Below are positions 43,456 to 53,300 of a stretch of 64,000 nt of DNA, piece after piece. Below the pieces are notes generated by a model. The model did not search any database. It saw nothing but the letters and a program-made list of their open reading frames with translations, and was not told the origin of the DNA. The DNA comes from Bradyrhizobium sp. CCGB01 (GTDB taxonomy: Bacteria > Pseudomonadota > Alphaproteobacteria > Rhizobiales > Xanthobacteraceae), in NCBI RefSeq assembly GCF_024199795.1, contig NZ_JANADK010000001.1, positions 558,001-622,000 on the forward strand. Direction: 5' to 3'. A program made the translations under genes and the position numbers. Each line of letters opens with the position of its first letter. Position 1 is the stretch's first letter.

Positions 43456-46278
43456 ATGGATGATCTGTTGCGGGAATTTTTGACGGAGACCAGCGAGAGC
43501 CTGGACACCGTCGACAATCAGCTGGTGAAGTTCGAGCAGGAGCCGAACAACGCCAAGATCCTGGATAACATCTTCCGCCTCGTCCACACCATCAAGGGCA
43601 CGTGCGGCTTCCTCGGGCTGCCGCGGCTCGAAGCGCTGGCGCATGCCGGCGAGACGCTGATGGGCAAATTCCGCGACGGCATGCCGGTGACCGGACAGGC
43701 CGTGACGGTGATCCTGTCCTCGATCGACCGCATCAAGGAGATCCTCGCAGGTCTCGAAGCCACCGAAGCCGAGCCGGAAGGCAACGACCGCGACCTCATC
43801 GACAAGCTCGAAGCGATGGTCGAGCAGGGCATGGCGGCCATGTCAGGCTCGGCGCAGCCGATGCCGACTGCTGGTGCCGCTGCATCGGCTGCGGCTCCTG
43901 TTGCCGAAGCGCCGCCGCTGGTGCCGGAAGCGCCCGTTGCTGCGGCGCCTGCGCCCGCAAAAGAGATGACCACGGGCTCGCTGATCGACCAGACGCTGGA
44001 GCGCCCGTTGCGTCCGGGCGAAGTCTCGCTCGACGAGCTCGAGCGCGCCTTCCGCGAGACCGCGATCGAAGCGCCGGCGCCCGTCGTCAAGGCCGAGCCC
44101 GCGCCGGCTGCTGAAGCGCCCGCTGCCAAGGAAACCGTCAAGGAAGCCAAGGCGCCCAAGGAAAAGGCCGCGCCGAAGAAGTCGATGGCCGACGAGGGCG
44201 CCGGCGAAGGCGCCAGCATCGCCAACCAGTCGATCCGCGTCAACGTGGACACGCTGGAGCATCTGATGACCATGGTCTCCGAGCTGGTGCTGACCCGCAA
44301 CCAGCTGCTGGAGATCTCCCGCCGCAACGAGGACACCGAGTTCAAGGTGCCGTTGCAGCGCCTGTCCAACGTCACCGCCGAGCTGCAGGAAGGCGTCATG
44401 AAGACGCGCATGCAGCCGATCGGCAATGCCTGGCAGAAGCTGCCCCGCATCGTCCGCGACCTCTCGAGCGAACTCGGCAAGCAGATCGAGCTGGAGATGC
44501 ACGGCGCCGACACCGAGCTCGACCGCCAGGTGCTCGACCTGATCAAGGACCCGCTCACCCACATGGTGCGCAACTCCGCCGACCATGGCCTCGAGACCCC
44601 CGCCGAGCGTCTGGCGTCCGGCAAGGGCGAGCAGGGCACCATCCGCCTGTCCGCCTATCACGAGGGCGGCCACATCATCATCTGCATCGCCGACAACGGC
44701 CGCGGCCTCAACACCGAGAAGATCAAGGCCAAGGCGATCTCCTCGGGTCTCGTCAGCGAGGCCGAGCTCGAGAAGATGAGCGAAGCCCAGATCCACAAGT
44801 TCATCTTCGCGCCGGGCTTCTCGACCGCGGCCGCCATCACGTCGGTCTCCGGCCGCGGCGTCGGCATGGACGTGGTGCGCACCAATATCGACCAGATCGG
44901 CGGCACCATCGACATCAAGTCGGTCGCCGGTGAAGGCTCCTCCGTCACCATCAAGATCCCGCTGACGCTCGCCATCGTCTCGGCGCTGATCGTCGAAGCC
45001 GCCGGTGACCGCTTTGCGATCCCGCAGCTCTCGGTCGTCGAACTGGTCCGGGCCCGCGCCAACTCCGAGCACCGCATCGAGCGCATCAAGGACACCGCGG
45101 TCCTTCGCCTGCGCAACAAGCTGCTGCCGCTGATCCACCTCAAGAAGCTGCTCAAGATCGACGACGGCGCCGCCTCCGATCCCGAGAACGGTTTTATCGT
45201 GGTGACCCAGGTCGGCAGCCAGACCTTCGGTATCGTCGTCGACGGCGTGTTCCACACCGAAGAAATCGTGGTCAAGCCGATGTCGACGAAGCTGCGTCAC
45301 ATCGACATGTTCTCCGGCAACACCATTCTGGGTGATGGCGCGGTCATCATGATCATCGACCCCAACGGCATTGCCAAGGCGCTCGGCGCCGCCGGCTCCT
45401 CGGCCCACGACATGGCCGACGAGAACGGCGCGCACCACATCGGAAGCGGCGAGCAGACCACCTCGCTGCTGGTGTTCCGCGCCGGCTCGTCGCAGCCCAA
45501 GGCGGTCCCGCTCGGGCTCGTCACCCGCCTCGAAGAGCTGCCGGCCGACAAGATCGAGTTCAGCAACGGCCGCTACATGGTGCAGTACCGCGAGCAGCTG
45601 ATGCCGCTCGTCGCCATGGAGAGCGTCACCATTGCCAGCCAGGGCGCCCAGCCGATCCTGGTGTTCGCCGATGACGGCCGCTCCATGGGCCTCGTCGTCG
45701 ACGAGATCATCGACATCGTCGAGGAACGCCTCAACATCGAGGTCGGCGGCTCCTCCTCCGGCATTCTCGGCTCGGCCGTGATCAAGGGCCAGGCCACCGA
45801 GGTGATCGACGTCGGCCACTTCCTGCCGATGGCGTTCGCCGACTGGTTCACCCGCAAGGAGATGAAGCCGTCGATGCACTCGCAATCGGTGCTGCTGGTC
45901 GACGACAGCGCGTTCTTCCGCAACATGCTGGCCCCGGTGCTGAAGGCGGCCGGCTACCGCGTCCGCACCGCGCCGACCGCGCAGGAGGGCCTGGCTGCGC
46001 TCCGCGCGCAAACCTTCGACGTGGTCCTGACCGACATCGAGATGCCCGACATGAACGGGTTCGAGTTCGCGGAGGTGATCCGCTCGGACAACAATCTGGG
46101 CTCGATGCCGATCATCGGTCTCTCGGCGCTGGTGTCGCCGGCGGCGATCGAGCGCGGCCGTCAGGCCGGCTTCCACGACTATGTCGCCAAGTTCGACCGT
46201 CCCGGCCTGATCGCGGCGTTGAAGGAGCAGACCGCGGGCGCCGCCGGCGCCTCCGAGCTGAACCGGGCCGCGGCCTAA
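43456..46278 (+). CDS. cheA: Chemotaxis histidine kinase CheA with extra CheW-like and receiver domains, 940 aa
   Basis: P1 Hpt domain at residues 1-105 with the phospho-accepting His44 (LVHTIKGTCGF). An Ala/Pro/Glu-rich linker (about 130-250) lacks a clear CheY-binding P2 domain. Then come the P3 dimerisation helices (VDTLEHLMTMVSELVLTRNQ), the P4 ATPase (VRNSADHGLE, DNGRGLN, GRGVGMDVV) and the P5 CheW-like domain. Unlike standard CheA, a second CheW-like domain (about 675-805) and a receiver with the acceptor Asp in LTDIEMPDMNG (about 815-930) follow. It should phosphorylate the CheY encoded downstream. The ribosome-binding site is weak (AAGGCG). Confidence 0.96.
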   Translation: MDDLLREFLTETSESLDTVDNQLVKFEQEPNNAKILDNIFRLVHTIKGTCGFLGLPRLEALAHAGETLMGKFRDGMPVTGQAVTVILSSIDRIKEILAGLEATEAEPEGNDRDLIDKLEAMVEQGMAAMSGSAQPMPTAGAAASAAAPVAEAPPLVPEAPVAAAPAPAKEMTTGSLIDQTLERPLRPGEVSLDELERAFRETAIEAPAPVVKAEPAPAAEAPAAKETVKEAKAPKEKAAPKKSMADEGAGEGASIANQSIRVNVDTLEHLMTMVSELVLTRNQLLEISRRNEDTEFKVPLQRLSNVTAELQEGVMKTRMQPIGNAWQKLPRIVRDLSSELGKQIELEMHGADTELDRQVLDLIKDPLTHMVRNSADHGLETPAERLASGKGEQGTIRLSAYHEGGHIIICIADNGRGLNTEKIKAKAISSGLVSEAELEKMSEAQIHKFIFAPGFSTAAAITSVSGRGVGMDVVRTNIDQIGGTIDIKSVAGEGSSVTIKIPLTLAIVSALIVEAAGDRFAIPQLSVVELVRARANSEHRIERIKDTAVLRLRNKLLPLIHLKKLLKIDDGAASDPENGFIVVTQVGSQTFGIVVDGVFHTEEIVVKPMSTKLRHIDMFSGNTILGDGAVIMIIDPNGIAKALGAAGSSAHDMADENGAHHIGSGEQTTSLLVFRAGSSQPKAVPLGLVTRLEELPADKIEFSNGRYMVQYREQLMPLVAMESVTIASQGAQPILVFADDGRSMGLVVDEIIDIVEERLNIEVGGSSSGILGSAVIKGQATEVIDVGHFLPMAFADWFTRKEMKPSMHSQSVLLVDDSAFFRNMLAPVLKAAGYRVRTAPTAQEGLAALRAQTFDVVLTDIEMPDMNGFEFAEVIRSDNNLGSMPIIGLSALVSPAAIERGRQAGFHDYVAKFDRPGLIAALKEQTAGAAGASELNRAAA

Positions 46279-46299
46279 ACGGGACGAGGAGATACCGAG

Positions 46300-46773
46300 A
46301 TGAGCAACAAGACCCAGTCCACCGAAGGCGCCATGGTCGAATACGTCACCGCGATGATCGGCGGCCAGCTGTTCGGCCTGCCGATCTCCCGCGTCCAGGA
46401 CGTGTTCATGCCCGAGCGCGTCACCCGCGTGCCGCTGTCCTCGCGCGAGATCGCGGGCGTGCTGAACCTGCGCGGCCGCATCGTCACCGTGGTCGACATG
46501 CGTTCGCGCCTTGGCCTGCCCAGGGACGAGGACGGCAAGACCCCCATGGCGGTCGGCGTCGACCTGCGCGGGGAATCCTATGGCCTGCTGATCGACCAGA
46601 TCGGCGAAGTCCTGCGCCTGCCCGAAGCCGGCATGGAAGAAAACCCCGTCAACCTCGATCCCCGCATGGCCAAGCTCGCCGGCGGCGTCCATCGCCTCGA
46701 CGGCCAGCTCATGGTCGTCCTCGACGTCGATCGCGTCCTCGAGCTCAAAACCGAAGTGCAAATCGCTGCGTGA
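46300..46773 (+). CDS. cheW: Chemotaxis coupling protein CheW, 157 aa
   Basis: A single CheW domain covering the whole protein, with LPISRVQDVF near the start, LNLRGRIVTVVDMR in the centre and GLLIDQIGEVLRL afterwards. It links chemoreceptors to CheA. GAGGAG lies about 8 bp before the ATG, and the gap to cheA is 21 bp, so the two are in one operon. Confidence 0.97.
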   Translation: MSNKTQSTEGAMVEYVTAMIGGQLFGLPISRVQDVFMPERVTRVPLSSREIAGVLNLRGRIVTVVDMRSRLGLPRDEDGKTPMAVGVDLRGESYGLLIDQIGEVLRLPEAGMEENPVNLDPRMAKLAGGVHRLDGQLMVVLDVDRVLELKTEVQIAA

Positions 46774-46805
46774 GCTAACGAAAACATCGAAGCCGGAGAA
46801 CCAAA

Positions 46806-47192
46806 ATGAAGACATGTTTGGTGGTCGATGATTCCAGCGTCGTGCGAAAGATCGCGCGCCGGATCCTGGAAGGCCTGGAATTCGAAGTCACCGAGGCCGA
46901 GGACGGCTCGAAGGCGCTGGAGATCTGCCGGCGCCAGCTGCCCGATGCGGTGCTGCTCGACTGGAACATGCCCGTGATGGACGGCTTCGAGTTCATGGGC
47001 CACATGCGCCGCCTGCCCGGCGGCGACCAGCCGAAGGTGGTGTTCTGCACCACCGAGAACAACGTGGCGCACATCGCCCAGGCGCTCAGCGGCGGCGCCA
47101 ACGAGTACATCATGAAGCCCTTCGACAAAGACATCATCGCTGACAAATTCGCTGAAGTTGGTTTGATCCCGGTCGGACAAGCCATGGTCTGA
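46806..47192 (+). CDS. cheY: Chemotaxis response regulator CheY, 128 aa
   Basis: A stand-alone receiver domain. The acidic pocket is VVDDSS (Asp8, Asp9), the phosphoacceptor Asp is in LLDWNMPVMDG (about residue 53), Thr/Ser in FCTTEN and Lys in IMKPFD. When phosphorylated by CheA it is expected to bind a flagellar switch or another target. It follows cheW by 32 bp. Confidence 0.95.
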   Translation: MKTCLVVDDSSVVRKIARRILEGLEFEVTEAEDGSKALEICRRQLPDAVLLDWNMPVMDGFEFMGHMRRLPGGDQPKVVFCTTENNVAHIAQALSGGANEYIMKPFDKDIIADKFAEVGLIPVGQAMV

Positions 47193-47195
47193 GTG

Positions 47196-47219
47196 TCTGG
47201 CCGGAGCGTTCCGGCCAGA
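47196..47219 (+). other. Perfect hairpin between cheY and cheR
   Basis: TCTGGCCGGA (47,196-47,205) pairs with TCCGGCCAGA (47,210-47,219) over a GCGT loop, a 10-bp G/C-rich stem beginning 4 bases after the cheY stop. No T-run follows, so it is not a classical terminator. It could cause partial termination or protect the upstream message from 3' degradation, setting different levels of CheY and CheR. Confidence 0.55.
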
Positions 47220-47251
47220 GTGTTCCCAGTACAGCTTCCGAGAGGCTATCC

Positions 47252-48130
47252 GTGACCCCGACCGAGTATGAGTATCTGCGTAAGTTCCTGAGGGATCATT
47301 CCGGGCTCGACCTGTCCGCAGACAAGCAATATCTGATCGAAAGCCGGCTGTTGCCGCTCGCCCGCAAGGCCGGACTCTCCGGCATCGGCGAGCTCGTGCA
47401 GAAGCTGCAGGGCAATTCGAGCGCGCTCGTCACCAGCGTGGTCGAAGCCATGACCACCAACGAAACCTTCTTCTTCCGCGACAAGGTCCCGTTCGATCAT
47501 TTTCGCGACACCATCATGCCTGAGGTCATCAAGGCGCGCGCCGGCCGACGGAGCGTGCGCATCTGGTGCGCCGCCGGCTCGACCGGACAGGAACCTTATT
47601 CGCTGGCGATGTGCCTGAAGGAGATGGGTGCGGCCCTGACCGGCTGGCGCGTCGAGATCATCGCGACCGACCTGTCGCAGGAGGTGCTCGAGAAGGCCAA
47701 GGCCGGCATCTACAGCCAGTTCGAAGTGCAGCGCGGCCTGCCGATCCAGATGCTGATGAAATATTTCAAGCAGACCGGCGAGACGTGGCAGATCAATCCG
47801 GAGCTGCGCGCGATGATCCAGCACCGGCAACTCAACCTGTTGCATGATTTTGCCCAGCTCGGCACCTTCGACGTCATCTTCTGCCGCAACGTGCTGATCT
47901 ATTTCGACCAGGATACCAAGATCAACATCTTCAACCGCCTCGCCCGCCAGATCGAGCCCGACGGCTTCCTGGTGCTGGGTGCCGCCGAAACGGTGGTCGG
48001 ACTGACCGACACGTTCAGGCCGATCCCGGATCGTCGCGGCCTCTACAAGCCGAACGACCCGCGTGCGGCCGCGGCCAGGCCGGCTGTCGCAGGTGCGCCG
48101 CCGCGCATGGCGGTGATGGCGGGACGATAA
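47252..48130 (+). CDS. cheR: Chemoreceptor methyltransferase CheR, 292 aa
   Basis: An N-terminal helical bundle (about 1-85) and an S-adenosylmethionine-binding domain (about 90-275) with IRIWCAAGSTGQEPYS as the SAM loop, IIATDLSQEVLEKA and FDVIFCRNVLIYF. It methylates glutamates of chemoreceptors. The start is GTG. The Ala/Pro-rich C-terminal 25 residues are an extension of unknown use. No cheB demethylase gene is in the cluster. Confidence 0.96.
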   Translation: MTPTEYEYLRKFLRDHSGLDLSADKQYLIESRLLPLARKAGLSGIGELVQKLQGNSSALVTSVVEAMTTNETFFFRDKVPFDHFRDTIMPEVIKARAGRRSVRIWCAAGSTGQEPYSLAMCLKEMGAALTGWRVEIIATDLSQEVLEKAKAGIYSQFEVQRGLPIQMLMKYFKQTGETWQINPELRAMIQHRQLNLLHDFAQLGTFDVIFCRNVLIYFDQDTKINIFNRLARQIEPDGFLVLGAAETVVGLTDTFRPIPDRRGLYKPNDPRAAAARPAVAGAPPRMAVMAGR

Positions 48131-48132
48131 GC

Positions 48133-48450
48133 ATGGCCGAGGATGGCAAGGGCGCAGAGCGCGTCACGTTCAGCCGCGGCTATGATGTCTGCATCATGGC
48201 CATCGACGGCACGTGGCGGCGCGACTGCAAGCTCAATGCGATTTCCGACACCGACGCCATCCTCACGGTGGAAGGCTCGATCCAGGGCTTGAACCTGAAG
48301 GAATTCTTCCTGCTGCTGTCGTCGACCGGGCTTGCCTATCGCCGCTGCGAGCTGGTGCGCGTCAACGGCGCCGAGATGGACATCCAGTTCCTGCGCGGTA
48401 AGAACCGGAAGAAGCGCGGCGCTGCCGGCGGCCGCGACGAGGCGGCGTGA
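48133..48450 (+). CDS. PilZ-like domain protein, 105 aa
   Basis: The pattern RRDCKLNAISDTDAILTVEG in the first half and a following series of strands resemble a PilZ domain. The c-di-GMP-binding residues are only partly kept: an Arg pair is present, but the (D/N)xSxxG motif reads SDTDAI, so ligand binding is doubtful. It begins 2 bp after the cheR stop and so belongs to the che operon. It may link c-di-GMP or an unrelated signal to this pathway. Confidence 0.7.
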   Translation: MAEDGKGAERVTFSRGYDVCIMAIDGTWRRDCKLNAISDTDAILTVEGSIQGLNLKEFFLLLSSTGLAYRRCELVRVNGAEMDIQFLRGKNRKKRGAAGGRDEAA

Positions 48451-48598
48451 TCTCCAAATACGCGTGCGTCCCGCCGCCGTTTTCCACGACGTTGGTTCAT
48501 ATTTGCTAAAACATCCGGACGAATTCGCCGTGCCGGCTTTACGGGGCCTAAGCGCGTGCCGTGTATCCATTGCCGGTCTCAATCCTCAGGATACGGAA

Positions 48599-49102
48599 AT
48601 GCCCCGAAGTTCCCTTTCCCCCATCCCGTCAAACCTGCCCGACGTCGCCGAGCGGCGCGCGCTTCAGCTCCTGGTGGTCGACGACGACGCCACGCAGCGC
48701 AGCCTGATCACGGTCGCCGCCAAGCAGGCCGGCCATGAAGTCACGGTCGCGCCGTCGGTGGCGGAAGCGATCGAAAAGCTCCGCGCGGCGCGCTTCGACT
48801 GCGTGACGCTCGATCTGGTGCTGGAGGATGGCGACGGCATCGACGTGCTGCGCGAGATGGCGGCCGCGAAATTCGCAGGCGCCGTGATCGTCATCAGCGG
48901 CATGGACGGCAAGCGCCGCAGCGCCGCCCGCAGCTTCGCGCGTTCCGTCGGGATCCAGCTCCAAGGCCTGCCGAAGCCGCTCGATCTCGCGGCGCTGCGC
49001 ATCAGCCTCGCCAATCTCGGCAAGACCGCGATGGGGCTGCCGGCGATGCACACCTGGGGTGGCGTCGCCACCGACGCGATCGTGGAACGGCACCGCGCCT
49101 GA
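48599..49102 (+). CDS. Single-domain response regulator, 167 aa
   Basis: A receiver domain (about residues 22-145) with LLVVDDDATQRSL and the acceptor Asp in TLDLVLEDGDG. The conserved Lys is in GLPKPLD. A short N-terminal tail and a C-terminal tail of about 25 residues carry no output domain. The ATG at 48,599 with AGGA 7-8 bp upstream is preferred because the receiver begins soon after it. It may receive phosphate from the hybrid kinase or Hpt protein nearby. Confidence 0.85.
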   Translation: MPRSSLSPIPSNLPDVAERRALQLLVVDDDATQRSLITVAAKQAGHEVTVAPSVAEAIEKLRAARFDCVTLDLVLEDGDGIDVLREMAAAKFAGAVIVISGMDGKRRSAARSFARSVGIQLQGLPKPLDLAALRISLANLGKTAMGLPAMHTWGGVATDAIVERHRA

Positions 49103-49156
49103 GGCGCGGAGCTGCCATGCGATCGGATGCGGACGATCCGCCGCGCTAATCGCGAT

Positions 49157-49450
49157 TTAAGCCGGGTTGCCGGATTCCGACGACAGACATTGCAGTGCGT
49201 GGCCGAGGCCCGCCCGGCAGGCGTTGAGGGCGGCGTTCGCCGAGGCATAACGCGGCGTGACGTCGTCGAGGACGAAGACCTCGGCGGAACCTTCCGGATC
49301 GTTGCTGTGTTCTTGATCCATGGCTGCGGCTATCCGGCGCATGCTGGTCTCGATCTGCGCGATCAGCAAGCGAAGGTCGGCCGCGATCAATCGTTGGCTG
49401 TCGGCATCGGATGTCGCGACCAGCGGCGGTGGATCGGCCAAATTTAGCAT
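49157..49450 (-). CDS. Small protein of unknown function, 97 aa
   Basis: A helical, acidic protein with GGAGA just before its ATG at 49,450 (atattctccg on +). Cytoplasmic, no recognisable motif. It is convergent with the receiver gene on the left and divergent from the FixJ-like gene on the right. Confidence 0.6.
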   Translation of the reverse strand: MLNLADPPPLVATSDADSQRLIAADLRLLIAQIETSMRRIAAAMDQEHSNDPEGSAEVFVLDDVTPRYASANAALNACRAGLGHALQCLSSESGNPA

Positions 49451-49599
49451 GGATATTCTCCGTCTCCTGCAATTAGGCGCATTGCCGCTACTTGTGCGTT
49501 AAGTCCATGTCCCGTACAAATACGGGTGGGCCGAATCCGCGCCGAACGCCATAACAGTTGGCGCGGACGCGAGTCCGTAATGCCAACTGGATGTGGCAA

Positions 49600-50235
49600 A
49601 TGGCCGAGCAAATCTCTCGTGGTGAAATCTTCGTGGTCGACGACGACCCTGCCGTTCGCGACACCTTGTCGATGGTGTTGAAGGCCGCGGGCTATGAGGT
49701 GATCTGTTTTGCGGACGGCGCAGCCCTGCTCTCCGTCGCGCGAAACCGCACACCGGCTGCGATCCTGCTCGACGTGCACATTCCCGGAAAGTCGGGCCTC
49801 GACATTCTGAAGGAGCTGCACGGCGAAGATTATCCGGCGCCGATCTTCATGATCTCCGGACAGGGCGACATCACGATGGCGGTGGGCGCCATCAAGAGCG
49901 GCGCGCTCGATTTCATCGAGAAGCCGTTCCGCGGCAGCGAGATCGTCGGCCGGCTGGACGAAGCGATCGGCGCTTATGCACGCAGGCAGGCAGAGAGCGC
50001 GTCGCCGAAATTCTCTTCGCTGCATTTCCCCGGGCGCGAGCCGTTGACGCGGCGCGAACGCGAGGTGCTCGAACAGTTCGCGTCCGGTGCATCCAACAAG
50101 GAGGCCGGCCGCACGCTCGGCATCAGCCCGCGCACCATCGAGGACCACCGCGCCAACATCATGAAGAAGCTCGGGGCGCGCAACGCCGCCGACCTGATCC
50201 GCATCGTGATGACCGCGGCCCAGCGCGCGTCGTAG
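49600..50235 (+). CDS. FixJ/NarL-type response regulator (receiver + LuxR helix-turn-helix), 211 aa
   Basis: The receiver domain (about residues 8-125) has IFVVDDDPAVRDTLS, acceptor Asp in ILLDVHIPGKSGLD and Lys in IEKPFRG. A LuxR helix-turn-helix (about 147-208) has LTRREREVLEQFASGASNK and SPRTIEDHRANIMKKLGARN, the FixJ-like form. Phosphorylation should allow dimerisation and promoter binding. Three in-frame ATGs (49,591 and 49,600 are the likely ones) precede the receiver, and none has a strong ribosome-binding site. The interrupted hybrid kinase next to it, read towards it, was probably its partner. Confidence 0.9.
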   Translation: MAEQISRGEIFVVDDDPAVRDTLSMVLKAAGYEVICFADGAALLSVARNRTPAAILLDVHIPGKSGLDILKELHGEDYPAPIFMISGQGDITMAVGAIKSGALDFIEKPFRGSEIVGRLDEAIGAYARRQAESASPKFSSLHFPGREPLTRREREVLEQFASGASNKEAGRTLGISPRTIEDHRANIMKKLGARNAADLIRIVMTAAQRAS

Positions 50236-50251
50236 GGCGCAGTCACGTTTC

Positions 50252-50330
50252 GTAGCCCGGATGAGCGCAGCGCGACATCCGGGACTTTGCTCGCGGCGTT
50301 TCCAGGTATCGCTTCGCTCACCCGGGCTAC
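50252..50330. repeat. Palindromic intergenic repeat element
   Basis: The left arm GTAGCCCGGATGAGCGCAGC and the right arm (complement of the sequence ending at 50,330, CCCGGGCTAC) match at about 18 of 21 positions. The core phrase GTAGCCCGGATGAGCG is a known widely dispersed proteobacterial palindromic repeat. It lies between two convergent genes and could also serve as a bidirectional hairpin terminator. Confidence 0.75.
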
Positions 50331-50343
50331 CGGCGCCCACGCG

Positions 50344-53300
50344 TCAACTGGCCAGCGCCTTGCGGATGATCCGCGCCAGATCTGATTTGCGATACGGCTT
50401 CGCCAGCAGCAGGACGCCTGAATCCAGCCGGCCGTGATGGATGATCGCGTTCTCGGTATAGCCTGAGGTGTAGACCACCCTGAGCCCGGGATGCGTCTTC
50501 AACACCTCGTCGGCCAGCTGCCGTCCATTCATCTTGCCGGGCATGATGACGTCGGTGAACAGCAGGTCGAACGGCTTGCCACTGGCGACGATCGCGAGCG
50601 CCTCGGCGGCGTTCGCGGCCTGCAGGGTGACGTAGCCGAGCGAATGCAGCTGCGCCAGCACGTAGTCGCGCACCAGCCGGTCGTCCTCGACCACGAGGAT
50701 CGTCTCGTGCCCGCCCTCGATCGTCGACGGCATCACGCCTTCGCTCACTGCCGTGGGCGTCTTGCCCGGCGGCAGGTACATCTTGATCGTGGTGCCGTGG
50801 CCTTCCTCACTGTAGATCTTGATGTGGCCCGTGGACTGCTTGATGAAGCCATAGACCATCGAAAGCCCGAGCCCGGTGCCCTTGCCCGGCCCCTTCGAGG
50901 TGAAGAACGGATCGAACACCCGGGCCAGCATGTTGGCAGGAATTCCGGTGCCGGTGTCGCTCACGGCGATCAGCACATAGTGTCCCGGCCGGATATCGTT
51001 GACGCTGGCATAGACCTCGTCGAGATAGGCGGCGCCCGTCTCCACGATCAGCTTGCCGCCGCCCGGCATGGCGTCGCGGGCATTGAGCGCGAGGTTGAGG
51101 ATCGCGGTGGTGAGCTGGTTGGGATCGACCATCGCGACGCAGTTCTCGTCCTCGAACACCGATTCGATCTGGATCTGCTCGCCCAGCGTCGGCCGCAACA
51201 GCTTTGCGGTGTCGATGACCAGCGAGTTGACGTCGATCTCGCGCGGCTGGAGCGGCTGCTTGCGCGCGAAGGCGAGCAAATGCTGGGTCAGCTCGGCGCC
51301 GCGCCCGGCGGCCTCGTCGATCATCTTCGTGATCGCCGCAAGCTCCGGCTCCTTCGCCACCGCGTCGGCCAAAATCTCGATCGTCCCGGTGATGACGGTG
51401 AGGATGTTGTTGAAGTCGTGCGCCACGCCGCCGGTGAGCTGGCCGACCGCCTCCATCTTCTCGGCGTGGCGGATGCGCTCCTCGGACGCGATCTTGTCGG
51501 TGAGGTCGCGGTAGAACACGTTGAACAGAACGCCTTCACGGCGTCTCAGCGCCGTGACGCTCAGCTCGGCCTTGAATTCCTTGCCGTCGCGGCGCCGGAC
51601 CATGAGCTCGCGGCGCCGGTTGAGCGTCTGGCCGTCCTGGGACTCGAGGAAGCGCGCAAGGCCGGCCTTCACCCTCTCGCGCTCGCTCTCGGCGACGATG
51701 AGGTCGACCGCGTTCCTACCGAGCGCCTCGTCGCGTTGCCAGCCGAACAACTCTTCGGCCCGCGAGCTCCAGTTCAGGATGGTACTGCGGTCATCGGTCT
51801 GGACGAAGGCGTCGAGCGCGGTCTCGACGATGTTGCGCGCGAGCTGCTCGCTTTCGCGCAGGGATTCTTCCGCGCGCCTCGCCTCGGTCATGTCGCGTCC
51901 GACGAAGAAGAAGCGCCTGGCCTGATCCGACCAGTTGCCGAGCCAGGACAGCCAGACCTCGCGCCCGTCCTTGTGGATGCAGCGGGTGTCGGCGAGCTTC
52001 GGGTGGCCGCCGCGCCGGAGCGCGCGCATCTCCTCGCGGGATTGCTCGAGATGGGCGGGGTGAATGAAATCGACGCCGCTGCGGCCGATCATCTCGTCCG
52101 GACTGTAGCCGAGAACGGTCCGGCTGCTGGGACTGATCTGTACGATATGGCCGCGTGAATCCATGACCATGATCAGATCTTCCGAGGCGTCGAACAGCTG
52201 CCGCCGCTCCTCGATCTGCTGTTTCAGGGCGCGCTCGGTCCGCCGCGCCTCCGTCAGGCTGCGCGCCGTGCCGGACGCGCCGATGATCTCGCCCGAATCG
52301 CCTCTGATCGGCGACAGGCTCACCGAGATTTCGACCGGACTGCCGTCCTTGCGCAGGCGCACCGTTTCGAAGTGCTCGATCCGCTCGCCGAGCGAAATCC
52401 GGCGAAGATAGTCCTTGCCCTCTTCGCGGCGATCGGGTGGCAGGATGATCGAGGTCCGCTGTCCGACCGCTTCCTCGGCCGTAAAGCCGTAGAGGCGCTC
52501 GGCCGCCGCATTCCATCCGATGACGACGCCGTCGAGCGTCTGCATGACGATCGAATCGTCGGAGGATTCGACCGCCGCGCTGAACAGGCGTTCGCGGACG
52601 GCGAGCTGGTCGCGCGCGGCCTCCGTGCGCCGCCGCTCCTCGACCTCATGCTCCAGCGCTGCCGTCTTCGCCCGCATCTCATCGATCAGACGGGCAAACG
52701 CCCGAGCCAGCACGCCGGTCTCGCCGGGGGCGTCGGTTGGAATTCTGATGGAATTGTCCCGACCGAACCACTCGACCGCCGCAGTGAGCTGCGCGATCGG
52801 CCGGGTCAGCGACCGCGCCAGCAGCACGGCCAGCGCGGCAGCGACCAGCACCGCGATGAGGCCGATCGTGATGGTCGTTCTTTCGATGATGACGGCCGGC
52901 GCCATGAAGACGGCGTTGGGCACGACGCGGATGATGCCGACCCACTGATCCTCGGCCAGGATTGCGGGCGCGATCGCGGTGCCGCTCGGCTTGTTGTCAC
53001 TGCCCGGCACGACCTGGGTCGCACCCAGGGTCGATCCGGTCATTGCAGCGAAATAGGGGAAGTCGTCCTGCCAGCGCGTTGGCCTCCCGAGCTGCGAACC
53101 GAACTCACGGGTGCGGTCGGGATGCACGAGGTAATCGCCGTTACGGCCGACGACATAGACCGACTCTCCGTTCCGGATCGCTATCCTGATACGGTCGAAC
53201 GCCTGACGCATGTCGACATTGACGACGACGATGCCGAACAGCCGATGATCGGCCCCAAACAGGGGGGCCGCGACGCGCAACATCGGAGCGTAGGGCATCC

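Noticed and set aside
43843..46815. Very long open frame on the - strand opposite cheA/cheW
   Set aside because: It is the antisense shadow of G/C-biased codons in cheA. The translation is low-complexity (His/Asp/Leu/Ala-rich), has no domain and no start signal.
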